DNA of 64,000 bases. Source: Branchiostoma floridae (Eukaryota; Chordata; Leptocardii; Amphioxiformes; Branchiostomatidae). The stretch covers positions 2,028,678 through 2,092,677 of the forward strand of contig NC_049988.1 of assembly GCF_000003815.2 (NCBI RefSeq), read 5' to 3'. The notes under the pieces were generated by a model. That model worked only from the letters and a program-made list of their open reading frames with translations. It did no database searches and was not told the origin of the DNA. Both the position numbers and the translations under genes were made by a program. Shown in pieces: positions 12,601 through 24,100 of this stretch; the stretch's first letter is position 1; each line of letters starts with the position of its first letter.

Positions 12601-15342
12601 CGCACACGGGGCGTGATTCACAGGTGTATGGTAAGTACTTATAGTGCTAAAGGAGTAGTCTGTTCATATTACGCTTGGCACGATACCCAGGAAACAACAA
12701 GATCGTTGTTTAAGGTAATGAAATGTTCTTAGTGTAGCAAGTTCTTGCCTTTGGCGACAGTAACTGATACTTGGTATTTTGTATTTAACAGTCCAATATA
12801 ATCACTTCTTTGAACTATGTTTTTTGTGTTTCAGGACATGGAGTGATTCATTTCAGAAAGAAAGCCCAGAGAAGTTAGGTTGTTTGCGCTGAGACTCTGG
12901 TGCACGTCCCCCATTTTTTTGGCCTTCGTACTTTCGGGAGTTTTTTTAGGGGTTGCGTAGCTGGCAAACAACGTATGCAGCTATGTATGCTGCGTTTAAT
13001 GGTTTGGTTTACTCGATTACGAAAAATCGTGATGTTTGGTATATGTTTGGAATTGGTTTGATGTATTAGGTTCGAGATCAAGTTCACAAACACACGATCT
13101 AGGTACAGTCCATTTTATTCTTCATCTCTCGTCGCAGTCCTCAGCCCTATATTGGGATCAGAAGTTGATATACTTAGAGTCTCTCGTCTGGGAAATATAT
13201 CAGAAGCCTCGATATTGGGATCAGAAGTTGATATACTTAGAGTCTCTCGTCTGGGAAATATATCAGAAGCCTCGATATTGGGATCAGAAGTTGATATACT
13301 TAGAGTCTCTCGTCTGGGAAATATATCAGAAGCCTCGCCTATTTATACTCGTCCCATTCTTGTCCGATTCAAGAAATACAGTGACAAACTGAACGTGATA
13401 TACCAGTCCGACTCTTTGTTTAGGAACCAGAATATAACAATAGAACAACAAAAAATCTCATATGAAATACCTGACTTAGAATACATACTCTTACATTTCT
13501 GCAAAATTTTACTTCATGTACCGAAAAGCTCTGTCAATGCCGCCGTAAGAGGTGAATTAGGAGTATTTCCTTTATTCGTTGACAGTCAAACACATCTGAT
13601 TAAATACTGGCTAAGATTGCACACTCTACCAAACGATAGGATTGTTAAAAAGGCTTACGACACTTCAGTCGAAGAAGAACATGACTGGGCTACTCACGTT
13701 CAGGACATTTTATGCAGACATGGGTTCCAAAATGTTTGGCTCAATCCCGCTGTTAATGCCAAACACTTTGGGAACATATTCAAAGAGCGTCTAAAAGACA
13801 CGTTTCTTTCTGGCTGGAGGGAACAGCTCAAAAGCACCAACAAACTAAAAACATATTCGAAAGTCAAAAAACACTTTGGTATGGAAGAATATTTCAAATC
13901 AATTCATAATAGACCATTTAGATACAGCATTACAAAACTGAGAATAAGTGCACATTGTTTAGAAATTGAAAAAGGTCGTCACCGAAACACACCAGCCACT
14001 CAGAGACTGTGTCCTACATGTCATGAAAATATAGAAGATGAATTCCACTTTGTTATGAAATGTCCTACCTACAGTAAAGAGAGAGAAACATTGTTACATT
14101 GAGAAGAATATTAGAACCAAAACACACATCTTTCTTGCTGGTACAGAAAGCGATATTTTCCATGTATTGCTCTATCTCATGTTCAACTCATATATCCGTC
14201 TACGTAGGCCAGTTTCTTTATAATGTATTCCAAATGCGAGACCAGATTAATCATACATAACTGTACTTTTACTCGATAATGTTTTGTTGTTGCTTTGTAT
14301 GTAGCCTCTTATTAGTAGTACTATTGAGTATTGTCTGTATAGCTATTAGTTGTTATTAATTGCCATACATTGTACCCTGTGCGATTGTTGAGCAATAAAA
14401 TTCATTCATTCATGGCACACAACCCCTGGACTCCCTCAGGAGTGCCCCTACGCTCGCCTCTCTGGACGGAACCCCCCCCCCCCCCCCGACTGCTTCTGAC
14501 CAAATTTCCCTCTATCTGACCCCTCTGGGTCCTACCACTCCACATACTAGAGAGGGTGGGGTCCACTCAACACACAACATGACGATCCAATTTGGATATT
14601 GATGTTTCGGTGTTCAATTGCCTTTTCGAACTGCCATTCTCGTTAAGATTGTACCTTTGGCAAATAAAAGTCTCCCTGCGGTGTCCACGCACTCGGGCCC
14701 ATCCTAACACTTGTATTGGTGTTTCTTTGTGTGTGTGAAGAGTATGAACGCATCGAGAGTGAAGACTGTGTAGGGGTGATGCAGAAAATAGTAATATATT
14801 TCTGATAAATAGTAATATATTTCTGCTACCAATTCTGTTATGGTTAGAATAGATGCTCATAATGTAGTGTGGCCCGCAAAGTTGACCTTTAACCTCTAAA
14901 TGCCAGTTAAGCCAGTAAGTGGGGAGGGGGGCATAGCGAGGGGCACATCGAAGGGAAGTTTACATAAACATTTGTTGGTTTAGATAAACCAAGTGTTTCT
15001 ATTGTTTTATATTTTCTCTAGGATACATAGCACATTTTAACGGTCATAATTTCACTCTAGTCTTACCACACGTCACGCCAAGCCTACCTGTAAAACAACC
15101 GTCTTCTGACGACTTTCCGCCATGTCACTTGTAAACATGGCCCTGAAGTAAGGGCTGGCCGCGGACAGAACAAGCCGATGACAGGGAAACCGCCGGCCCT
15201 CGACTTCAAGGACGACATCCTGCAGTACCCCAGCCTTCTGTAAGTCGCCCACAGTTCCAAGAAACCCGTGCAGATAGCTCTCGTCTTGGTAGGAACGAGG
15301 ACGAACTGCGCTGACGTGGGGCTCTTGGTCTGCGGCGGCCAT
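9683..15342 (-). CDS. BTB-BACK-kelch protein, copy A (599 aa, intact)
   Basis: Five exons join by splice signals: 15342-15088, 12322-12062, 11246-11107, 10978-10760 and 10607-9683 (phases 0,0,2,2), giving 599 residues, usual for KLHL proteins. The start is [13 protein letters not shown]. The BTB domain spans residues 33-140 ([17 protein letters not shown], then [11 protein letters not shown] and [15 protein letters not shown]), BACK about 145-265 ([35 protein letters not shown]). The last exon carries about five kelch blades seen as Y-x6-W pairs ([57 protein letters not shown]). The usual glycine doublets are absent, so the propeller is divergent. Such proteins are typically substrate adaptors of Cullin-3 ubiquitin ligases; the substrate is unknown. 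Intron 1 contains a LINE fragment. No stop or frameshift was seen. Confidence 0.88.
11503..11530 (+). repeat. Fragment of the modular dispersed repeat
   Basis: actagagttc, then cgaccccatacctccgt, matches the left end of the repeat family seen at 3661 and 42051. Only the end survives, inside intron 2 of kelch copy A. Confidence 0.5.
13149..14415 (+). mobile_element. LINE 3' end with zinc-knuckle ORF2 tail
   Basis: A plus-strand frame (stop at 14102) reads as the C-terminus of a non-LTR reverse transcriptase polyprotein. It has a helical region with a late cysteine cluster ([19 protein letters not shown]), the zf-RVT-like motif often closing such ORFs. At its start a 63-bp segment is present three times in frame (13149-13337; peptide [15 protein letters not shown]). 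A short AT-rich 3' UTR follows, then AATAAA and (ATTC)n at 14395-14414, the simple-repeat tail of CR1/L2-like elements. It lies antisense in intron 1 of kelch copy A. The 5' part, including the catalytic domain, is absent. Confidence 0.8.
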
Positions 15343-15365
15343 GTTGATGATGATGGTATGACCCA

Positions 15366-15378
15366 GGGTCAAAGGGCA
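15366..15378 (+). promoter_or_regulatory. DR1-like motif upstream of copy A
   Basis: GGGTCA-A-AGGGCA lies 24 bp upstream of the copy A start codon, the closest match to a DR1 consensus among the six copies. A second conserved word, attacccacataatgtagcag-like, follows about 20 bp further upstream. Confidence 0.45.
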
Positions 15379-16191
15379 GTGTGTCATACACTGGTTACCC
15401 ACATAATGTAGCAGTATGAGATCTGTCTTCATCTCTCGAGAGGGAAGGGTTCCCAGTTCCTACGAAAAGTTTTAAATAAGCGATACTGAAATCTGTACCG
15501 ACAAGCGTGCAATACGGTCCATAAAAAAGTTTTTTTTTTTATTTTTCTATACCTCTGAGGTGTGCTCTATCAGAATCTGGATGATGCCACTCTGTCATCA
15601 TTGGGCAATCCGCACAATATGCAAATTAAGGCGGCCATTAAGGGAATTCTTGTTTTCGTCAATATCTCAGTAACGACACATGGTATCAAATTGATTTTGG
15701 TGTCTATCCCCATGTTTTGGGAGTAAAGAATCAGATTAAGCCATTTTAGTAATGATCACACCACTATTTTGGCTAGATATGCATATAATATGCAAATTAA
15801 GGCTGTTATTACGGAAAATCTTGCTTTTGTCAAAATCTCAGTAACCACACATGGTATCAAATTGAATTTGGTGTCTATCCCCATGTTTTGAGGGTTAAAG
15901 AAGCAGATTAAGCCATTTTAGTAATGATCACACCAATACTTTGGCAAAATATGCACATAAAATATGCAAATTAAGGCGGTTATTACGGAAAATCTTGCTT
16001 TTGTCAAAGTCTTAGTAGCCACAAATGGTATCGAATTGATTTTGGTGTCTATCCCCATGTTTTGAGGGGTAAAGAATCAGATTAAGCCATTTTAGTAATG
16101 ATCACACCAATATTTTGTGCTGAATAGGCATATAATATGCAAATAAGGCGGTTATTACGGAAATTTTTTTTCGTTAATATCTCAGTAACCA

Positions 16192-17862
16192 TTGATTGAT
16201 TGATTTTATTTTTGCACTTTAAAAAATGATACATACAGAAAATTATAGAATACAACAGAACGTGCAAGGGGGGGAGAAAAAAGCCACGTGGCCTATAAAA
16301 ACTCTCCCCCCCGTCAAAATATACAAATCATGATACAATTAAATGGTCATGAAGATTATACATCGAACAATAATAAACCAAGTGAAAATAATATAACTCA
16401 GTGATCATACACAACGTCACAATTAATCTTAACATCAAAAAATGAAATTAGACAAAACTAAACATGATCTACAGATCCTAAAGAAATTAGTCAAAATCAT
16501 ACAATTAATCATGCTAGCAAAACAAAATGAAAGCAAATACAGATAACCAAGACAATGGGTGCAAAGACTGCAAACAAACAGGTTAAAGGAGCACCAAATA
16601 CACGGTATAATACTAAATGATAATTGAGCATAACATGATCAAAAACAAGGAAAAAAACAAATCAGGAGTAAATCGTTGGCTTCTCTATAAGGTTGTTTTT
16701 CATACGTTTCTTGAAAATGGAAAGGGACTGACAATTTCGTAGGGAAAGACTTAGAGTGTTCCATATGGATGGGCCTCTAAACATTATAGTAAATTGTGTT
16801 AGGTTCGATTTTGTTTTAATAGGTCTAAGACTGTTTTGCTGCCTTGTACTGTGATTGTGAATATCTGCGTTGTACTTAAAAATGTCTTTATATAGGACTG
16901 GTAAGAAAGAATTATTGTGAATAACTTTATGGACGAAAATGGCTGACTGCAATTTGTTTATGTCGTATACTGTCAAAATCTTCAGATTGTGAAAAAAAGT
17001 TGCTGAATTTGCTATAAAAGAGGCGTTTGATGCAATTCTAACAAAACGTTTTTGTAGTAGGTGCAGTGGTTTTAATGAGGTAGTGTAAGTACTAGCCCAG
17101 ATTATATTGCAGTATGTTAAGTAGGGGTATATCAAGCTGTAGTAAAGGGTCATAAATATTTTACGAGATAGGCAGTTTGCGACTTTTCTTATGATACCAA
17201 TATTCTTAGCAGTTTTCTTACAAATGATGTCTATGTGAAACTTCCACGTGAGTTTTTCATCTATAACGACTCCTAAAAACCGTGCATTACTTACCTGTTT
17301 AATGGGTTTATCATCTATGTGTAACTTTGCCTTTTTCTTTACTGTATTTCTTTTTTTTTCCTGTGAAAATGATGAAATTTGTTTTGTCTATATTTAGGGA
17401 TAACTTATTTGACTTAAACCACTGATTTAATTTGCAAAGTTCATCGTTAATTGTTGAAATGAGTGTATCAAAATCTTTATGTGACATAAAAAGATTGGTG
17501 TCATCTGCAAATATTAAGGCGAAAAATTTGTCTGATATCATGGGAAGGTCGTTTACATAAATCAAAAATAAAAGAGGTCCTAGTATGGAGCCTTGCGGGA
17601 CACCACATGTAACAAATTTCTGGGACGAGACAAAACTGTTATTAGAAACATACTGCGTTCTCTCTGACAGATAATCTTTTAACCATTTAAGTACAGAGCC
17701 TTTGAAACCATATGTGTTGAGTTTGTCAAGTAGAATGTTGTGATCAACTGTGTCGAACGCTTTGGATAGGTCAAGGAATATTCCAATGGTGAATTCTTTA
17801 TTTTCCAGGGCTGATGTAATTTTTTCTATGAGTTGTATAAGGGGCATATAAGTAGAATAGAA
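16192..17862 (-). mobile_element. 5'-truncated CR1/L2-like LINE, nested
   Basis: Two overlapping frames make one reverse transcriptase C-terminal half. The first (17847-17311) has FLDLSKAFDTVDHNILL, CGVPQGSILGPLLFLIYVND and the catalytic FADDTNLF; the second (17153-16662) has the downstream LTYCNIIWASTY, LLQKRFVRI and FRGPSIWNTL. They are separated by a frameshift near a T-run at about 17340. The 3' end is an attgattgattga tail at 16192. The element interrupts a satellite monomer exactly between gtaacc and acatggtatc, with AACCA on both sides as a likely target duplication. It is younger than the arm it sits in and is inactive by truncation and frameshift. Confidence 0.88.
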
Positions 17863-18399
17863 CCAAACATGGTATCAAAATAAATTTGGCGTCCATCACC
17901 ATATTTTGAGGGGTAATGAATCAAACAAAGCCATGTCAGTATTGATCACACAAATACTTTATTGAAAATGCTTAAAAAATCAGCTTCAGTGTCTATCAGA
18001 GTGGATCCGGAATCCGGATGCACCCACTTTAATTATGCTTAATATATATATATGTTGTCATTACTGGTTTGACTCATCAGCTCAGTCCTCCAACAACTCA
18101 CTTTCACAAACATTGTACCAGACATCAACCTGTCAGGTGTGCCCATTCTGGCAGTCAGTGATTCTCTGTGATATCCACAAAAATGTACCTGGCAAGTGAG
18201 CTGTATAGCATCCACGCATTGCTGTCAAGGTACCGGTGTATCCGTAGGACAGCCACACTCCTGGGGTACAGAGTGAGGGAACGGACACTACCGGCCCAGG
18301 GGTAACTGAAAATAGATGGGGTATAAACACTTCTGGGGTTACGGGCACTACTGCTGGTACATACGTCTACATTGGGTATGGTCTCTGCTATACAGGATG

Positions 18400-19310
18400 A
18401 ATGGACATTTGGGGAGTTACAGGCACTACCGGGGGGTACGGATGCTACTGGGGGTATGGACACTACAGGGGGAAGGGACAATAGGTACGGACACTACTGG
18501 GGGTACGGACACTACTGGGGGTACAGACACTACTTGGGTACGGACACTACTTGGGTACGGACACTACAGGGAGTACGGACACTAGTGGGGGTACGGACAC
18601 TACTGGGGGTACGGACACTACTTGGGTACGGACACTACTGGGGGTACGGGCACTACTGGGGGTACGGACACTACTGGGGGTATGGACATTACTGAGGTAT
18701 GGATACTTCTAGGGTATGGACACTACTGGGTATAGACACGAACACTACAGGGTACGGACACTACATGGGTATAGACACGAACACTACAGGGTACGGGCAC
18801 TACTCGGGGTATGGACATTATTGGGGGTATGGACACTGCTGGGGGTACTTACACTACTTGGGGTACTTACACTACTGGGGATGCGGCCAATACTGGGGGT
18901 ACGGACACTACTGGGGGTACGGACACTACTGGGGATGTGGCCAATACTGTGGTACGGACACTACTTGGGGTACGGATACTACATGGGTATAGACACGAAC
19001 ACTACAGGGTACGGGCACTACTTGGGGTATGGACATTATTGGGGGTATGGACACCACTGGGGGTACGGACACTACTGGGGATGCGGCCAATACTGTGGGT
19101 ACAGACACTACCGGGGATGCGGCCAATACTGGGGGTACAACACTACAGGGGGTAAGGACACTACTGGCCCAGAGTCATTGGTACTACTGGGGGTATGGAC
19201 GCTACTGGAGGTATGGACGCTACTGGAGGTATGGACGCTACTGGAGGTATGGGCACTGCTGGGGAGGGGGTGGGGGAATTGACACTACGGGGGTATGGAT
19301 ACTTAACGAC
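18400..19310. repeat. 18-bp G-rich minisatellite
   Basis: The unit is GGGGGTACGGACACTACT, tens of copies, with variants such as tatggacgctactggag and a longer variant containing gatgcggccaatact. The 18-bp length keeps all frames open, creating spurious frames up to 188 aa (YGHYWG, GTDTTG, VRTLLG repeats). The unit is the reverse complement, with two changes, of the 18-mer found seven times at 4.9-6.2 kb. Confidence 0.92.
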
Positions 19311-20138
19311 TTGGATATGCACTGGTGATTTTTGTATATTTTTTTTATGAAATGATTGGTGTGATCAATACTGACATGGCTTAGTCTACTTCCTTAAATA
19401 CTGAAATGGCTTCATTAGATTCTTAGCCCCTCAAAACACAAGACACCAATGTGAATTTGATACCATGTGTGGTTACTGAGATATTGACAAAAGCAAGATT
19501 TTCCGTAATGAGAGCCTTAATTTGCATATTATATGCCTATTTAGCACAAAACATTGGTGTGATCATTACTAAAATAGCTTAATCTGATTCGTTACCCCTC
19601 AAAACATGGGGATAGACACCAAAATCAATTTGATACCATTTGTGGATGCTGAGATATTGACAAAAGCAAGATGTTCCGTAATGACAGCCTTGATTTGCAT
19701 ATTGTATGCCTATTCAGCACAAAATATTGGTGTGATCATTACTAAAATGGCTTATCTGATTCGTTACCCCTCAAAACATGGGGATAGACACCAAAATCAA
19801 TCTGACACCATGTGTCTTTACTGAGATATTGACGAAAGCAAGATTTTCCGTAATAACCGCCTTAATTTGCATATTATATGCATATCTAGCCAAAATAGTG
19901 GTGTGATCATTACTAAAATGGCTTAATCTGATTCTTTACCCCCCAAAACATGGGGATAGACACCAAAATCAATTTGATGCCATGTGTCGTTACTGAGATA
20001 TTGACGAAAACAAGAATTCCCTTAATGGCCGCCTTAATTTGCATATTGTGCGGATTGCCCAATGATGACAGAGTGGCATCATCCAGATTCTGATAGAGCA
20101 CACCTCAGAGGTATAGAAACAGCAATGGACCGCATTGC

Positions 20139-20660
20139 AAGGTTATTCAAAATAATGGGGTTTGGCAACCGGACTAGTACCACTGACAAGTAGGTTTTGA
20201 TTTCATTTACCGCTTTGAGTGCTTTTTCATTGTAAAACAAGGAGTTTTCGCAATGTTTAGCACTTTTGGCTGTGTGAGTCTATATAACGTTCTTCAATGG
20301 AGCGATGCTGGGCCTGTGGATTGCTTATATTGGAACTATGGTACGTCATGGTCGGTATCTATCTTTGAATATATATTATATCAACTTCATTTCTCTAAGT
20401 GTAAGTCGTTTGTACAAATGTGCTGGTTTGATGCCTAAGCAGCTTTGAAGGAAAATACTGATGATGAATGAACGGGGGTAATGTTGTAAATTTTCATCCT
20501 AGAAATTTTATGCGGTTTGAATACAACAGACATGTTGTCACAAAACGTATCACAACACAAATTATGAATGCACCATCTATCAATTTCTTCAAAGCTAGTA
20601 CGATTGGCCTTTAAAACCGAATAGAACTTAAGAATGATTCATTGTGCTTATCAATAGATA
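20139..20660. other. Intergenic, part of the duplicated kelch unit
   Basis: No gene is seen. From about 20180 it matches 25400-25860 upstream of copy B (ttttcgcaatgtttagcac, gtgagtctatataac), so it is the far upstream part of the duplicated unit. Confidence 0.6.
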
Positions 20661-20666
20661 TTTATT
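20661..20666 (-). promoter_or_regulatory. Candidate poly(A) signal, copy B
   Basis: AATAAA on the minus strand, about 515 bp past the copy B stop. The surrounding 3' UTR (20640-20980) is closely similar to that of copy C (25860-26130). Confidence 0.5.
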
Positions 20667-21178
20667 CTTAAAAATGATACAAAAGTATACGTATATATTG
20701 TAAATGGAAATGCAAGTTTATAAACTAGTTCTAACCGCATAAATGTGCGCAGCTGGCTTTCTACTAAACAAATGAAACAAACTATAATACTAAAATATTA
20801 CAAAGTGTTATTATGTATAGGCAAACATATCAATGTAAGTTTCCAATTAGCTTCTTCTCCAAAAGCTAAAAATAAAATCAACAGTCAGACTCTGTGCCAC
20901 ACAAGTTCTCATTTTCACTGTCGTGGGAAGATGATTATCTTTAAACTTCAGAAAGAAGAACCTTAAAAGTTAACATTCTACTAGCAAAGTACATATAGTA
21001 AGTATGGCGGCGCCAATCTCTGCTTTCAGGTCATCAGGCAACACAACTTTGTGGGTTTCCATCAAAATGCAACTTGTTTCCAATTACCAAAAGACCTATC
21101 CTACTTTGGGTACTCCTCAAAAGCCAAATTGTACACAAAATTATCATTGAGAATCCTGTTCTGCAAGGCTGTTATATT

Positions 21179-24100
21179 CTATGTGTCCTTATCCTGCACT
21201 TTAAGGTATGGTAGGTATATACGCGCCACGTGGCCCGGGCGACCATACGAATAATATTCCTTATCTGGTAAAGTGGCATTCAAGTCTCTCCAGGTATCAG
21301 CAGTCCTGTCATACACATATACTAGGTGTTGTAATCTACCCACATTATGATCATTACTGCCACTGGCTAACCATATGTGCAGCTGGTTCTCCAGTACAAA
21401 AGGCTGGGAGTACGATTAGTCTCACGGTTTCCTTGGTTTGGCCAGCCCTGCAGTTCATGCCAGCTGTCTGATTCTGTGTCGTACACCACAGTCATACTGA
21501 AGTAAAAATCTGTGCAGAAAATCTCTGTTCCCATGACAACGGCTGTATGGATATCATGAATGAGCTCTGGTGATGGGCTCTGCTTGTACCACCTATCCTC
21601 GCTCGGGTTGTAGCGATGCACGTCCTTGGTTCTGAGGAAATAGATGTGTGAACTGCAGCAGAGGGCTGCAGTGAAGTCATATGTAGTATTACAAGTAATG
21701 TCAAATTGCAGCTGTGAACACTCCTGCCACTGATCTGTGTGCTGGTTGTACTTTCTCATCCGCACCACACCTTCTCTTACATTTTCAGCAAGGTAGTACA
21801 AAGTCCGATCAACTTCAACAAGGTGCTCTTCGTAGTATTCCAAATCGCCTTCCGGTCTCAGCGACTTAGATACTGAGGACATACCAGCATCTTCCCACAC
21901 ATTCCCAGCATTGTTGTACTTAAACATGGACAACTGATCGTTACTGTCTTGCTCACGACTCAGGACATAGATGTTGTTATCACTGGTGACAGTCACGTCT
22001 GTGGCAAAAGGGCGGTCTTCAGGCTTGTAACTGCAGCTGATGTACTTCCCTTCTCGAGGGTTCATGAAGAGGAGATCACTGGAACTGACGAGGATAGAAT
22101 ACATCAGAAACCGTCAATGAAATGGACTGTAAACTCTTACCTTTTCCTCAGGAATGAGGCCTAAGTCACAGCATACTCTGATGTTATCTTTCACATCTAA
22201 TATTGGAGCCTCAGAGAAATGATATTCAGTATGTGTCGGAATTAGACCCAGAGCCTGTTTATTGTGTTAAATGTAAAATGTGTACTGCAGAAGGTCAAAA
22301 TGTTGAACAACCTTGTACAAGGATTGTAGACACAGGAAGTGAAATGAAGAAAAAAATATATACTGACTTTACAACAGACAGCAGAACCATTTCTGTAGTC
22401 ATCCCAAGCCTCGACTTCAAGTCAGGGTTCCCTTTCTGTACCACATTCCTGAAGACCTCAGAAATTCCAGGATCCTCACTGACCAGGGGGTGATCCAAGA
22501 TGGTTGCCATGTCATCTGAGGTCAGCAGGTTGAAGCGGATGTGAGGGAGGATGCTGGGTAGGTGCTGCAGTCTGTAGGGTACGAGAGGTTCACATGGTGT
22601 GTTAAACGTATAGACATAGAGAATGTTGGGATCTTGAAGCTCAGGGAAAAACTGGAAAAAAAATCCTCAATAACTGCAAGCTTCTGCAGTCATACATTCA
22701 ATGAAGTACAAATGTATGTACACATCCATATGCCCACCTGTCCTCCCTGCTGTACTGCACCCATCTCACCACAGCCTCCCACACTGTTATCTCCTCTTTA
22801 ACATCCAGGTCATCGTGGCTGATGATCTCAGTCACCTTTTTAACATTCAGGCTGAAGAAGTCCTCATTGAAGGAAAACTGTGGATGCACAAAGTAAATGT
22901 ACCAACTCCAAGGTACTACAGAAATGTCATAAGTGTGCAATAAGTAAGTTTTTGGAGTACAAAAAACAATATGTGTATTGGATTATATACTACTGAACAA
23001 TAGCGAGTAACTGCTCACAAAGATGTAGCTTAGATAATACAAATGTATTGTTCTGACATATATGATTGCAAGTGTTTATGGTTAGTCTAAAAACCAACCT
23101 GTTTGTATATAACCTGTGTAACTGCCAACTGGCATACATGTAACAGTTGTGTTTAAGTACCGCCTACCATCCTTGCCCAAGGGCTTTAGAGCTTTTGTAG
23201 CGACAGCGACAGTGGTCACGATTTGTAATCTGCTGCCCCGGGTTCGATCCCGGGTGGGGGCATGTTGTTTCTTGCCCCTCTATATTTCTACATTGATTCC
23301 CACACCGGCCCTGTGAGTAACAGGCTAGAAATGTGCCACACAGTGAGTAACAGGCTAGCCAATGTGCCACACTGGAGTAACAGGCTAAGATGTGCCACAC
23401 AGGGATATCGATCTCGGAGATTCGAGATTCGAGGACGACTCTTGAAAAGAAAAGGGGGAGTAGTGTAACAGTGATGTTTAAGTACCGCCTACCGTCCTTG
23501 CCCAAAGCTTTTGTGGCGACAGCGATAGCGGTCATGATTTGTAATCCACCGACCCCGGTTCGATCCCAGGTGTTCTTACTCGCCCCTCTATATTTCTACA
23601 TACACACAGACTTTGTGGGTACATGGCATAAAAGCAGTTGTCTATACTTTAATGAACGACTGGTCACACCCAACCTGATTACACCAAACGTTAGAAAATG
23701 TGCAGCTTATTAATTGTTCAAGTGATCTTGAACCAAACTTTTCAAATGCGTCCTTTTTCAATACTCTTTGTTACTTAATAGGTCTATTTTCCCAAAATAT
23801 TGCATACTGTAGTCAGCAGAATTCATTTCCAATCATATCACAAAATTTCTGTAGCTCTTCCATCTCCATTTCATTTGTAAAAGATCATACCATACAATAT
23901 GGGACAGCTTCCTAACCCGACATAAATACTAACCTCAGTGAAGTGTCTGGCGATCCACTGCAGACATTGCTTCTTGACAATGTCCACAGAGAAGACATCA
24001 GCAAACTTGTACAGGTCCACACAGGTGGAGTGCTCCACGTTCATGGCCATGTAGCTGCTGCAGGTGGCTCTCACATAGGCCAGTTGGAGGAGGTCGGCTG

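Larger units (their letters stand above)
15509..20138. mobile_element. 4.6-kb composite insertion with inverted satellite arms
   Basis: Outer ends are inverted copies: gcaatacggtccat at 15509, and its near-complement ending at 20138, followed inward on both sides by tctatacctctgaggtgtgc. Each arm is then about four monomers of ~172 bp in opposite orientations (key word tggtatcaaattgattttgg at 15681, 15852, 16026, 17870; inverted at 19461, 19634, 19806, 19977). Between the arms lie an 18-bp minisatellite and unrecognised sequence. A LINE is inserted in the left arm. The kelch copy B upstream region (25395-25450) is continuous where this insert breaks copy A's, giving an empty site. There is no transposase ORF. 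It resembles a foldback element whose terminal arms were built by satellite amplification. Confidence 0.7.

Noticed and set aside
18133-18481. Possible exon ending LYSSLARYIFVDITENH
   Set aside because: A short frame with no splice context and no recognised homology; it overlaps the start of the minisatellite inside a composite insertion.
18316-19328. Overlapping frames up to 188 aa on both strands with YGHYWG or GTDTTG repeats
   Set aside because: They follow entirely from an 18-bp minisatellite lacking stops in several frames. No non-repeat coding sequence adjoins them.
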